Below, one piece after another: positions 42,225-54,179 of a DNA stretch of 64,000 nt. The number at the start of each line of letters is the position of its first letter. The first letter of the stretch is position 1. The notes under the pieces were generated by a model. That model saw nothing but the letters and a program-made list of their open reading frames with translations, ran no database searches and was not told the origin of the DNA. Source of the DNA: Atrina japonica (Eukaryota > Mollusca > Bivalvia > Pterioida > Pinnidae); NCBI GenBank assembly GCA_030159075.1, contig BROG01000140.1, positions 1,137,001 to 1,201,000 on the forward strand, given 5' to 3'. Both the position numbers and the translations under genes were made by a program.

Positions 42225-42473
42225 CGAAAGTCGTCTATTTATAGGGGTAACTAAAAAACTAAGACAGTCATCTATTTATAGAGGTTACTCAAAAACTAAG
42301 ATAGTCATCTATTTATAGAGGTTACTCAAAAACTAAGATAGTCATCTATTTATAGAGGTTACTCAAAAACTAAGATAGTCATCTATTTATAGAGGTTACT
42401 CAAAAACTAAGATAGTCATCTATTTATAGGGGTTACTAAATAACTAAGATAGTCATCTATTTATAGAGGTTGC
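42225..42473. repeat. 37-bp tandem repeat, ~6-7 copies
   Basis: Unit AACTAAGATAGTCATCTATT followed by TATAGAGGTTACTCAAA. The first and last copies are diverged. A single related unit occurs at 58,850-58,890. Confidence 0.9.
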
Positions 42474-42840
42474 TGTAAGACGGATATTGGAATACATTGA
42501 GATTTATACAGTGACCTTGTATGATACCACTTTCTGGTTCAGAACTCTACATATCTGTTTTTAGTGCAAGCTAAACTGACAGAAACGATCATCTTGGGCA
42601 CGTGTTTTACCCCTTTTACAAAATTATAACTTACTTTACATTTATAGAATTAATGACATTTAACATGTTATTCCTGTAATTTGTACACCCATTGTTACAT
42701 GAAATATAATGCAACAAAATAGTCCTTGCAATCCCTGTTATGCATTTTAATTTGTTTTCGTCGATCTTCACTACCAAGGGGTGTTAACAGAATTTGAAAC
42801 CATGTGTAAGATACCAACACAGCTCAGGTGAGCGATGCGG
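42472..42840. repeat. Dispersed element ending in CAGCTCAGGTGAGCG
   Basis: The part 42,520-42,600 (TTGTATGATACCACTTTC, then CTGACAGAAACGATC) is homologous to the unit of the 453-bp array at 58.9-61.7 kb. The tail is the common bivalve motif. Confidence 0.5.
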
Positions 42841-42849
42841 CCTTATGTT

Positions 42850-44085
42850 TCAGCTACTCCTACGTGGGTTATGAGTGTGTCTTACAATCTTTGGTCAACG
42901 GAGTACTCGTTGCGGTATATATTTACCTTATCAGCATTTGACAAATAAAATATAAGCGTCGTTTCTGTTTAAACATATCTGATAAAAAACTTGAGAAAGA
43001 AATATCAACCGATGAAATGTAATTAAAAGAAACGATCGTTTTGAGCATTATAACTTTTGTAGTATGTTTATGATATTTAACATGAAGGATTCGTTTATCA
43101 AATCATATATCTTTGCCATATATTTTCGATATATGGATTTGACATTTTAATATATCGGGTGGGTGTAACTGCTTTTATTTACATCCATGTTTATAATTAT
43201 CAGAATATTGAAAAATCATATTATTCAAAACCCGTTAAAAATACAGGTAATTGTTAATTTTAGTTTTCAGAATATGTAAACAATCTAACAGTAAAGGATC
43301 GTAATGTGGGATCAGGCGGAGATTTTAAAAGCCAAATCTAATTGAGAATTATATCAAATTTTCACTTTGGGATTCACCGGGACCTACAACAAATGTATAT
43401 TTATCTTGGTAATACCAAAATGTTAAATCATTGGTAAATTCACCTTCAAGTATCTATTGTATATAAAGTCAAAATTTGAAGTGTGGTAAGGTACTATAAT
43501 GATTATATTTGAAGGTAGATAGGCATATTCCGTGTATAAATAAAGGTGTTTAGGGACAAATTGGAGATTGAACAAATATTGCCACATTAAACTGTCAGTT
43601 ACTAATCAAAACACTTATCTCCGAGTTGATTTTGATGACAGATGTAAAACATATTTTATTGTAATTGTTTGATGATTACTGTATAATAATTATTAAAATG
43701 TTTCATTAATATTAGATATTAAATATTTCATCTAATGAAAACTCATTTATGATATTTCAATGACATTTAAAAAAAGTATATATATCACGAGTGTGACGGA
43801 AATATCCAATTTTAACGTACTGATTTATCAGAATATACCTTAATCATTTATCTCGTGAATCCTTAAGAGTGTAAATATGATACACATTACAAGCACATTT
43901 GCATGATCTCTGATTATTTATTGGTACTGTTTCAATTTTACTTATACAAATAACACCTGTATTTTACAACGCTCCTGTCCAGATCATTTACCAAGCGTTT
44001 AGCGTAATGTGTATAGAGCGCTGATATCACAAACGGAATATTTTATGTTAGATCCTTGATGTTTTAAATTAGGTTATAATTTCTG
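42850..44085. other. Non-coding stretch
   Basis: No gene was recognised. A further weak match to the GAAACGATCxTxxTGAGCATT segment lies at 43,030. Confidence 0.35.

Positions 44086-44087
<2 letters not shown>

Positions 44088-44164
<77 letters not shown>
44088..44164. repeat. (AT)n microsatellite
   Basis: A pure AT run of about 75 bases. Confidence 0.97.
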
Positions 44165-44166
<2 letters not shown>

Positions 44167-44569
44167 TGTATTTATATAATATGACATATTCACAGGACAA
44201 CGGCTCGATATATAGAAAGAGACTGGATAACCCACTTTTTGGTATACGATTGACCCTGGTGTATGTGGAACAACTATTTGAAGGTTTATCATTGTAATAA
44301 TGTAAACCTATATGATTATTTGCGTGAAGCGTTCTATTTATAACGAGTAATCTTGGTTACTTCTGTTTATGGTGCATCATAAATTTCAAAATGTAGCTCG
44401 AGTTACATGTGATGCGGCATTTAGAATTATTTCTGCAACATTTTAACAACTGAATTCATTTACAGCATTTTTTAATTAGATCTACTTTTCTTTGTCTAGA
44501 AAATAGAACTGAACAACAGATATCTAAGAGTCACAGAAATTTAATCAATTTCATCTACCTATATAAATA

Positions 44570-45030
44570 TAAAAATCACAGATACCAAAGTATTAATCGC
44601 CAGGATATACAGGACACAATATACAAATCTGGTGAAGATAGGACAAACACGGACCTTTAGAAATCTAGAGGTGGGATCAGGTGCCATGGAGATGTAAGCA
44701 CCCCATCTTGACCGGTCACAACCGCCGTAAGTCCACAGTCAAATTCAAATGATATATATGCTGAATAAATCCTCGTCACAATAGGTGCATATGACTCAAT
44801 AACCGCTACCAAACAGGTAATTCAACATTTTATTTAGTGAAACATGGTAACTGGAAACAAGACCGTAAATTTTGCGGAACATTGACATCAAGCTCGATTC
44901 TCGATATCCCTTTGACAATAACTTATAAGTAAGAAGTTTCCATCTGTATATGAAATGTTCATATGTAGAACAAACCCCAGTATATCGGATCATTTGTGAT
45001 ATATAAACACCACATGGAGGCGATTGCTAA
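44570..45030 (-). mobile_element. Penelope-like family, RT C-terminus plus 3' tail
   Basis: The minus-strand frame 44,993-44,796 reads MIRYTGVCSTYEHFIYR, KLLSKGY and FRKIYG, the usual end of this reverse transcriptase. It is followed by the tail strings ACACGGACCTTTAGAAATC and GTGCCATGGAGATGTAAGC. 5'-truncated. Confidence 0.65.
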
Positions 45031-45261
45031 ATAAATGTGGAAAATTGACGATTGCGTTTTATCACAGAAATGGTTTTATTCTATTGCATTTCAATAAAAA
45101 TTGATAACATTAGCGTATATGCTAAAAGTTTTTATTAATATTGATTGATTATTATTCATATAATATAACTTCTATAGCAAAGAGCCTTTACCCACGGTTT
45201 TTTGTTATATATCATGTGGGAATATTTTCATCAGTATGACGACTATTCATACAGTTATAGC

Positions 45262-45390
45262 ATATATAAATATCTCAGATACTAAAGAATAAACACACGG
45301 ATCTGTGGAAATCCATAGGTGGTGACCGGTATGTCAACAAAGGTGCTTGCTCCTCTATGTCAACACGCCTTAAAGGTGGTCATACCCGCG
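45262..45390 (-). mobile_element. Penelope-like family, diverged 3' tail
   Basis: CTCAGATACTAAAGAATAAA, CACGGATCTGTGGAAATCCA and GTGGTCATACCCGC match the tail with gaps. Confidence 0.45.
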
Positions 45391-45544
45391 TTACAGGTGG
45401 TCATTCACAAATTGTTTTTGTTATATACTGCAAAAATGTCATTTATTACAATGATTCTTTAAAAAAAATTTAAACACTGGATGTGACTTTTATGTGATGC
45501 ATAAAAAATAACTCATGAAGTAAATATCATAAAGTAATGTAAAG

Positions 45545-45690
45545 AGGAAGATAATTGAAACTCAAAGTCAATTAGAACACGACAAATCTGATATACAAAT
45601 GGTCTCAACATGAAAAACAATTGCGAATCCTAAATAGGATATAACTAGGCGACCGGAAGTAGTCAGCGTTCTCTGTCATCACGCATATAG
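45545..45690 (-). repeat. Dispersed ~155-bp segment, inverted copy
   Basis: On the minus strand CGCTGACTACTTCCGG, GGATTCGCAATTGTTTTTCA and ATTTGTCGTGTTCTAATTG match the plus-strand copies at 25.37, 40.58 and 57.69 kb. Confidence 0.6.
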
Positions 45691-46329
45691 TAATTACCAG
45701 CTTTATCGTTTTTGTTGTAGTCGATGTAACTCTGTTCATTTTCTTGAACACAATGTAAAGATGACAGTTATCTCGGCGTTTTGACAATTTCAATTGAAGC
45801 ACCTAAACAAATTCCTAGAACTTACCTAATCAGAGATGTAAAGACGTCCGTTAACAATATGCATGTTTACTCTACACATGTACCCTTCTTAATATTACAT
45901 GTAAGTCCTAATTTTTGAACGTCAAAATTAAAATGCAGTTACACGGAGCTTATGGTAATATCGCAAGTTCAGGTATGCGGAAAATTAGCAACTGTATAAA
46001 CTTGTACCCTAAACTACAGTACATGGTCTATCCTTTCAAACTTACGTATATTGGTAAAGTGATAAAACAACATTCAAGTGAGATGCGCATGGGCAAAAGG
46101 GTTATACTACATCGGCGCATGGTAAAAAGGGTTATACCATAACGATATTCAAATATCACAGTAACTGTACTTATTTTATTTCTAAATTGAAATTTGAATA
46201 CAAAAAAGAAGTAATTATCAAGAGATGCCTGTTGTACACCAATGTCCCTTCTATTCTATTGTTTTTTTTTTTTCATTTTTTACGCCACACTCAACAATTA
46301 TCTAAGTCATGTGATGTCGGCCAATTTTA

Positions 46330-46515
46330 ATGGTGGAGCAGAGAACCTGGTTACAATGTACCCGGGAAGAGCTCACCCGCCTTCCGCAAGTAAACTGGTA
46401 AGCTTTGTTACAAAATGAGCTAAGGTTCCAGAGGGGTTTGAACTCTTGCTGTCAAGAGATGACGGACATCATCGTGATGTTTTAACCACTTGGACATAGA
46501 TGCCCACACGTCTCC
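46330..46515 (-). mobile_element. tRNA-derived SINE, copy 1
   Basis: The minus strand has TCCAAGTGGTTAAAACATCA (A-box-like) and GAGTTCAAACCCC (B-box-like), followed by a body with CTTGCGGAAGGCGG and GGGTACATTGTAACC. The head is Ser/Leu-like in layout. The body recurs at 46,900-47,075. Confidence 0.55.
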
Positions 46516-46904
46516 CTCTAACATGGCTAAAATTAAATGTGTATGTCACGTCGAAATGTACTAAAGCGGTTTCTAATCACTTCAGGTGTATTTTAGTTCA
46601 AATTGTACTTAATTTTGTTGATACAAAGTAAATTATCTGCCAGAAAGACCAAGAACAATTTTTCTCGCGATCATCAATATTGTTGGCATGATTTAGATTC
46701 AGACAGGGGCACCGTTATTCGTAAAACACAAAGGAAGTTAAGTTTTTATATATACCTCTATATTGTATATACCTGCAACAGTGGTTGCAACACTGGCTTA
46801 CGTCTTTGATCCATTGCCTTGGGTACCAGTTGAATACATGTATGGAAATTCTTTGTTTAAAATTGTCAGTTAGCTATAGGTTATACGGTGACCGTAAGTT
46901 TTAA

Positions 46905-47080
46905 ATCGCAGAAGAGAAAATACGGTTACAGTGTACCCGGCCTTCCGCAAGTGAACTGACAAATGTTCTCTCAGTTTAGGCTTCATCGGTGCGCGAACGC
47001 GCCTTTACAAGAAGTGAGATACTTTATTGTTTAAAGTACAACGCTCTAACAACTTGGTCATTGAGGCCCCAAATTTATGC
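46905..47080 (-). mobile_element. tRNA-derived SINE, copy 2 (diverged)
   Basis: The body strings CACTTGCGGAAGGCCGG and GGGTACACTGTAACC match copy 1. The head CAATGACCAAGTTGTTAGAG retains an A-box-like stretch. Confidence 0.5.
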
Positions 47081-47084
47081 TAAT

Positions 47085-47690
47085 TGTGTGAGACAATGTA
47101 TATAGATAAAATATTGATTTAGGCTACATGTTTGCAAATTATTATTTCATAATAAGGTCAAATAAATTACACTGTAAAAGGAAAGCAATGTAAATTGTAC
47201 AAATCTGCAGCAAAGACACGATAAAATTATATTTACCTTAGGCAGACTATTTTGCTTGGCATGTAGAAGTCCCAATACAACTGTCCCAGGACAACACAAT
47301 CCATTTCACGTATCCTGTTTGCACACTTTCTGCTTCACTGCTTGTTCCTATGTAAAATGTAAGACGGGTGTTGTAAATATGTTAACTTTACATTCTAAAC
47401 ATTTGACATCATACACAACAAAGATAAATCGAAGGTAAACACGAATAACAATAATAGAATGAAATCTTAAGTAGAGACGTTTGCTGGGCTAAGTATTTAA
47501 GGTTTGAAATTTTGAAAGAAGAAAATCAAATTTTCATGAAAATGCCAATTTTTGACACGAGATAAAGTTCACTCCGCTCATTTTTGGAATTGTTAGTTAA
47601 AAATCCTGCTTTAACTCGACAAAGAGAGTTAAAATAATAGCAATGATTAAAAATAATTCTATTTTAGACAGAATACCCAAATTATATATA
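47085..47690. other. Non-coding stretch
   Basis: No gene was recognised. Confidence 0.35.
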
Positions 47691-47694
47691 TAAT

Positions 47695-47945
47695 AGGCTT
47701 GTTTACTATTACTCTGTTTCACTAAGTTGCCTGTTCGATGTTTGTTGAAACGTCTTTACCGATTCGTTCCTTCGTTAATTTGGAATTGACTGTGGACTCA
47801 CGGTGGGTAGACAGGGGATGCTTACTCCTCCATGGTACCTGATACCACCTCTTGATTTCCAGAGGTCCGTGATTGTACATTTTCTAACCAGATTTGCACC
47901 TATATCCTGCACATTCTAAAGATACTTTGGTTTCTGAGATTATAC
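47695..47945 (+). mobile_element. Penelope-like family, 3' tail fragment
   Basis: TTGACTGTGGACTCACGGTG, GGATGCTTACTCCTCCATGG and TTCCAGAGGTCCGTGATTG follow tail order on the plus strand. Confidence 0.6.
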
Positions 47946-47974
47946 AGACATACATACATATATATATATATTTC

Positions 47975-48138
47975 ACTAAATGAAATGTTGAATTACGGCA
48001 CTTGTTCGATAGCGGTTATTGAATTCTCTATTCCTCCTCACTTATTTTATTTGAATCGGACTGTGGACTTGCGGCGGGTGTGGTCAACAGGGGATACTCA
48101 CTTCTCCATAGAACCTGATCCCACCGTGTTTTTCCAGT
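47975..48138 (+). mobile_element. Penelope-like family, 3' tail fragment
   Basis: Begins TTTCACTAAATGAAATGTTG and runs through GACTGTGGACTTGCGGCGGG to CCTGATCCCACC. It sits directly behind the preceding fragment in the same orientation. Confidence 0.6.
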
Positions 48139-48477
48139 ATTCTCTCTCTCCCCCCCTCTCTCTCTCACATGCATGAAACACACATTTACCCAAGCCCAAA
48201 CATGCGAGGTGGTATCTATATGCGTTTATGTTTTTCCATAATGACAATAAAATGTTAAATGTCTGTACTCATATACAAGGATGTGGATCACTAAATCATT
48301 GACATTCCTAGATTAAAAATTTTCGTCTTCAGTTTCAGGTTAATGATTCTTACGTGTATAAACAGTACACATCGTAAAAAGACCATTCATCTTTGTAAGA
48401 TTTAAAAGGTTTTTTCGTGAAACGCGATGTGAAAGAATGTGCTGACAAAAATATATCTGATATATCAGTGTAACAAT

Positions 48478-48955
48478 AAAGAAAACAAAAGTCGAACCTC
48501 AACACTCTGGTTGTACTGTTTATCAATGTAACAATAAAGAAAGCAAAAGCCGAACCACAGCACTTCTAGTTATACTGTTTATCAATGTAACAATAAAGAA
48601 AGCAAAAGCCGAACCACAGCACTTCTAGTTGTACTGTTTATCAATGTAACAATAAAGAAAGCAAAAGCCGAACCTCAACACTTCTAGTTATACTGTTTAT
48701 CAATGTAACAATAAAGAAAGCAAAAGCCGAACCTCAACACTTCTAGTTGTACTGTTTATCAGTGTACCAATAAAGAAAGCAAAAGCCAAACCACAGCACT
48801 TCGAGTTGCACTGTTTATCAGTGTACCAATAAACAAAGCTAAAGCCGAACCACAACACTTCTAAGTTGTACTGTTTATCAGTGTAACAATAAAGACAACA
48901 AAAGTCGAACCTCAACACTTCTAGTTGTACTGTTTATCAGTGTAACAAAATAAAA
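48478..48955. repeat. 59-bp tandem repeat, left part (~8 copies)
   Basis: Unit about CTGTTTATCAATGTAACAAT, AAAGAAAGCAAAAGCCGAAC and CTCAACACTTCTAGTTGTA; markers at 48,521, 48,580 and 48,639 give 59 bp. The array resumes at about 50,865. Confidence 0.92.
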
Positions 48956-50850
48956 CATCTCAGATACCAAAGTATAAATCAATAGAAAGTCCACTACTTA
49001 AATGTGGAAAATTTACGATGGGAAAGCCGAAATCGTCGCGTTTGTCGTATAGCTTAGTTGCTAATTTCCCGTCTGTGTTTATATTAAAAAAATGTTTAAG
49101 TATGAAGCCTGTGTGCTTGACTCTGTTGTATCTTTAATTTCTAGTTCGCTGGGATATATCGCATTGACATATGTATGAAAATCGTCATTATTAATTGACA
49201 AAATATCGTCGATATATCTAAATACCGCTAACTTTTTCTTCTCTTGATTCAGCAATTTCTGAATGAAGTCTGCTTCGTATGAATAAAGGAACAGGTCGGC
49301 CAATAAAGGGACACAATTGGTTCCCATAGGAATGCGGACAGTTTGTTGAAAGACCACTTCTCCGAACATTACAAATATATTGTCTATTAGAAATTCCAGC
49401 ATGTTTTTATATCAACTTCAGTGTATTTATGTGTAGAATCATTAAATTTTCGGGTACCACCTTTAGTGAAAAAAACAGTTGTCTATGATGCTAAAAATTC
49501 TTTCTTTTAATTTTTTATGTGGAATAGTTGTGTATAGAGTAGAAAAGTCGTAAGTTTTGATACTGTGAATTCGAGAAAAATTGTGTGCCTTCAAATTTTC
49601 TAAAAGCTGTTTAGAATTTTTAAGTATCCACATCTGATTTACACCGCTTCTGGAATAAGCAACTGTACAGTATTGTTGAAGTTTCTCCTTAACGGCTGTC
49701 AATATCTTGGTAAGGATAAAGGTTTGGTAGAACATTTGCTGGATCCTGCTATGTATCTTTGCTTATATGGGGTTTTATGAAGTTTAGGTATCAAATATAA
49801 ATGTGGTAGCTCGAAATCGGTATCCGTTGTAGGTATATATTAAATGAGCGTAATACGGACACGTGATTTTGAAGGATCTTGTCCTTTGAAAATGAGCTAC
49901 GTGTGTATGTTGGATTTCCAGAATTCGTATTAAACCCAAATTCTTCAGATAAACAATTAAAGTAATGTGCCTTACAAATAAAAGCTATATTATTTGAGGC
50001 TTTGTCTGCTAGTACCAGTGCATATTGGTCATATAATCTATCCAGTTCAGTTACTACTTCTGGATCACTAAATACAGAATGATAACGTGTTTTCATAGTC
50101 CCTTTAAGTTTTCGAATACGAGATTTTATCAACCATCGTATGGTTTTCAGCCATTCAGACAAAGTGTCTGGTTCTACGTCTTCATGTTTGGCCCATCGTC
50201 TGGCATAATCTTCAACGGAATCCATAACTAAGCTGAAATTCTGACGCCAATTAAAGGAACGGGCTTCCCGGTATTTAGGGCCCCTTAAAATAAGATTTTT
50301 GATGCTTTCATTTTCAACAATAGAAACGTCGCCGGTGATGACATGCCCGATAGGATTGTATTTGAAAGGAGATGAAGCACATGAACATGTGACAGTGTTG
50401 TGTAGGGGATGGTTGATGTCTAGGCACTGCAAAACCTGTTTATAATTGAATAGCTTGAATGCGATGCTAGGTGTATAGCTATATGAAATGCAAGGCGTGG
50501 TCTTCATTTTAAAATATGGTGGAATACAGGACTGAACTTTTTTGTGGTTTAGAACATTGCCAATGTTTAAAGCGTCTATGCCTTTATTTGTAAATTTAAG
50601 TTTAAGGAAAATACGTTTCTGCACAGAACTTTCATCGTTTGTAACGCGTGCATGCATTCTGGGGTTGAAGAATCCGTGTAGGGGTTCATTCTTGCTTCTT
50701 GAAAAAGTTTATTAAGATTTGTAAAAGGAACAAAATAAAGTTTGCTGTGAATGTGATGAAGACCCAATTTTTTGTTAACGTAAGGTAAAAGAGATGAAAA
50801 AGTGACATCATGTATGTAGAGTTGGTTGTATGAACGATGTCAAAAACAAA
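48955..50850 (-). mobile_element. Penelope-like retroelement copy B (best preserved), inserted in the 59-bp array
   Basis: The minus-strand frames (50,657-49,791 is the longest at 288 codons; then 49,735-49,463 and 49,402-49,079) cover the N-terminal block, [15 protein letters not shown], the AxKASNN block, [39 protein letters not shown] and an intact catalytic FRYIDDILSINND. Breaks remain: frameshifts near 49,780, 49,450 and 49,080. The 5' frame extends to about 50,850. At the 3' side most of the tail is missing: TATAAATCAATAGAAAGTCC joins directly to the coding end near 48,990. Both flanks are the same 59-bp repeat. Confidence 0.7.
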
Positions 50851-50864
50851 ACAAAGAAAACAAA

Positions 50865-51035
50865 GAAAACAAAAGCCAAAACTCAACACTTCTAGTTGTA
50901 CTGTTTATCAGTGTAACAATAAAGAAAGCAAAACCAAAACCACAACACTTCTTGTTATACTGTTTATCAGTGTAACAATAAAGAAAGCAAAAGCAAACCA
51001 CAAAACTTCTAGTTGCACTGTCACTGTGTTTTACT
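50865..51035. repeat. 59-bp tandem repeat, right part (~3 copies)
   Basis: Same unit as 48,478-48,955, with more changes. It is separated from it by retroelement copy B. Confidence 0.85.
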
Positions 51036-51499
51036 GCAGCATGGAAACTTAGAGTGGAACAGGAACTGTCACAGGAAGATCAATTATGCTACAGTACTAA
51101 CTGTGTTATTAATGCTTTAAAAGACTGATCTCAATACAAAAGAGTTCATGAATCACTGGTCAGTCATCGATATTGTAAAAGAAATTACAAGATATTGCTG
51201 GAGGATAGTAATTTTGTTATGGTGTAAACGATCAATTTATACAAACTTACAGAAACCAAAACCAGTGATACTTTGAAAAATAGAATGATTTAACTGAGGA
51301 TGGGCATTAAATAATGCATTAAGGTTAAGAGTATATGTACTGAGCCAGCCATGAGTAATGGGACGCTATTGGTATCGTCTGTTAGATCTATCAAGATGGG
51401 CAGTAACTGTTCATTAGCCAAGCTCTCGGCATACAAAGGGAAAGTCACAAGTCTTTAGGATTAGACTTGAAATCGAGGGCCCGTATCAGTTCTACAAGG

Positions 51500-52900
51500 A
51501 TTCTTCAACACTGAACTCCGTTATAATGGGCATTCTGAACACAATCGTCTTTTCCTGAAACTTAAATTTACATATAAAGGTATAAGCGCTTTAATCATTT
51601 GCAATGTTCTAAATCACAAAAAAGTTCAGTCCTGTGTCCCGCCATGTTTTAAATTTAAGACCACGCCTTACATTTCATATAGCTATACACCTAGCATCGC
51701 ATCAAAGTTATTCAATTACAGACATCAAACATCTTCTACGCAAGACCGTCACATGTTCATGTGCATAATCTCCCTTCACATACAATCCTATCGGGCATGT
51801 CATCACCGGCGACGTTTCTATTGTTGAAAATGAAACCCTAAAAATCTTATTTTAAGAAGTCGTAAATACCGGAAATCCCGTTCCTTTAATAGGCGTCAAA
51901 TTTTCAGTTTAGTTATGAAATCTGTCGAAGATCATGCCAGACGATGGGCCAAACATGAAGACGTGGAACCAGACACTGTCTGAATGGATAAAAGCTATAC
52001 GATGGCTGATAAAATCTCGTATTAAAAAACTTAAAAGAACTACGAAAACACGTTATCCCTCTGTATTTGGTGATCCAGAAGTAGTAACTGAACTTGATAA
52101 ATTACACAACCAATATATACTGGTCCCAGCAGACAAAGCCTCAAATAATATAGTTTTTATTTGCAAGGCACATTACTATAATTGTTTATTAGAAGAACTA
52201 AGGTTTAATACGAATTTTGGTAATCCTACATACACAAGTAACCCACTTTCAAAGGACGAGATCCTTGAAAATCATGCTCCGTTGATGTACCTACAACCGA
52301 TACTGATATTTATATTGGATATCTAAACTTCATATAACTTCATATAAGCAGAGGTACATAGCAGGATCCAGCAAATGTTCTACCAAACCTTTATTTATCT
52401 TTACTCCTTACCAAGATATTGACAGCCGTTAAGGAGAAACTTCAGCAATATTGTACAGTTGCTTATTCCAGAAGTGGTTTAAATCAGATGTAGATACTTA
52501 AAAATTCTAATTAACTTTTAGGAAATTTGAAGGCACACAATTTTTCTGAAGTTTACTGTTTCAAAACATACGACCTCTCTACTCTTTACATAACTATTCC
52601 ACATGAAAAATTAAAAAAAAACAAACTTTTTAGCATCATAGACAGCTGTTTTCCTCCGAAGGTGGTATCCGAAAATGTAGATATCTAGTGATTAGTTATC
52701 ATGATACTTACTTTTCAAACATCACTGTGATTCTATACATAAATACACTGAAGTTGATAAAAACACTATATATTTGTAATGTTCGGAGACGTGGTCTTTC
52801 AACAATCTGTCGGCATTCCTATGGGAACAAATTGACCCCTTTATTGGCCGACCTTTTCCTTTATTTATACTGTCATAGGGACAAAATATAAATTATATTT
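51500..52900 (+). mobile_element. Penelope-like retroelement copy C (heavily degraded)
   Basis: The plus-strand frame 51,934-52,326 encodes [29 protein letters not shown] and TYTSNPLSKDEIL. Further 3', broken frames keep SGLNQM-like and TTIPHEKLK-like blocks and GMP/GIP-MGTN remnants near 52,810-52,835. Many stops and deletions are present. Orientation is opposite to copy B. Confidence 0.65.
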
Positions 52901-52984
52901 ACTTAATGATTTTTTATTTATTTTGTAATTAATTTGTCTGTCAGTATGAAAAAGTTATTCGTATTTTAAAATTCAAAGAACCTA

Positions 52985-53205
52985 TGACAATAGCGCCCAA
53001 CGTGGGGCTAGGTTCTTCCTGGTAATGTGAAAGTGATTATCCTTAAATCGCCCCTCAGGTGATAGCTACCTCTAAAGAGAGTCTGGACGACTCTCTCAAT
53101 GGCGGTGGATAATGTGGCAGGGTAGTTATATGATGTTCCTCCTAGCTTGAGCTAGTGGGGTTTCTCCTTTAGCTCGATCGGTAGGGCACCAGACTAGTAC
53201 TAGAA
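52985..53205 (+). mobile_element. Possible LTR-retrotransposon or tRNA-related relic
   Basis: GCGCCCAACGTGGGGCT at about 52,993 resembles a tRNA-primer binding site. At 53,170, TAGCTCGATCGGTAGGGCAC resembles a tRNA A box. Both lie directly upstream of the 49-bp array. No coding part was seen. Confidence 0.35.
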
Positions 53206-53209
53206 ACTA

Positions 53210-54178
53210 GTACTAGAAACATAACTTGTTGGTTTTGGTGTTGTATTACGTTCCGTCAATACTAGAAACATAGCTTGTTGGTTTTGGTGTTGTATTACGT
53301 TCCGTCTCTGCTTGAAACATAACTTGTTGGTTTTGGTGTTGTATTACGTTCCGTCTCTGCTTGAAACACATCTTGTTGGTTTTGGTGTTGTATTACGTTC
53401 CGTCTCTGCTTGAAACACATCTTGTTGGTTTTGGTGTTGTATTACGTTCCGTCAATACTAGAAACATAGCTTGTTGGTTTTGGTGTTGTATTACGTTCCG
53501 TCTCTGCTTGAAACATAACTTGTTGGTTTTGGTGTTGTATTACGTTCCGTCTCTGCTTGAAACACATCTTGTTGGTTTTGGTGTTGTATTACGTTCCGTC
53601 TCTGCTTGAAACACATCTTGTTGGTTTTGGTGTTGTATTACGTTCCGTCAATACTAGAAACATAGCTTGTTGGTTTTGGTGTTGTATTACGTTCCGTCTC
53701 TGCTTGAAACATAGCTTGTTGGTTTTGGTGTTGTATTACGTTCCGTCAATACTAGAAACATAGCTTGTTGGTTTTGGTGTTGTATTACGTTCCGTCTCTG
53801 CTTGAAACATAGCTTGTTGGTTTTGGTGTTGTATTACGTTCCGTCTCTGCTTGAAACATAGCTTGTTGGTTTTGGTGTTGTACTACGTTCCGTCAGTACT
53901 TGAAACATAGCTTGTAGGTTTGGTGCTGCATTGCGTTCCGTCAATACTAGAAACATAGCTTGTTGGTTTTGGTGTTGTATTACGTTCCGTCTGTGCTTGA
54001 AACACATCTTGTTGGTTTTGGTGTTATATTACGTTCCGTCGGTACTTGAAACATAGCTTGTTTGTTTTGGTGCTGCATTGCGTTCAGTCAGTACTTGAAA
54101 CATAACTTGTTGATTTTGATGTTTTATTACGTTCCGTCAGAACTAGAAACATAGCTTGTTGGTTTTGGTGTTGTATAA
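53210..54178. repeat. 49-bp tandem repeat, ~20 copies, with a 4-unit higher-order pattern
   Basis: Unit GAAACATAGCTTGTTGGTTT, TGGTGTTGTATTACGTTCCG and TCTCTGCTT. Variant order (TAGC, TAAC, CATC, CATC) is repeated exactly at 53,260-53,455 and 53,456-53,651, a 196-bp repeat. Later units diverge. Long plus-strand open frames inside are by-products of the repeat. Confidence 0.95.
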
Positions 54179-54179
54179 A

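Noticed and set aside
48700..48918. Minus-strand 72-aa frame
   Set aside because: Lies wholly in the 59-bp tandem array.
53361..53763. Plus-strand frames with LLVLVLYYVPS repeats, resembling membrane proteins
   Set aside because: By-product of three 49-bp units making an open 147-bp cycle.
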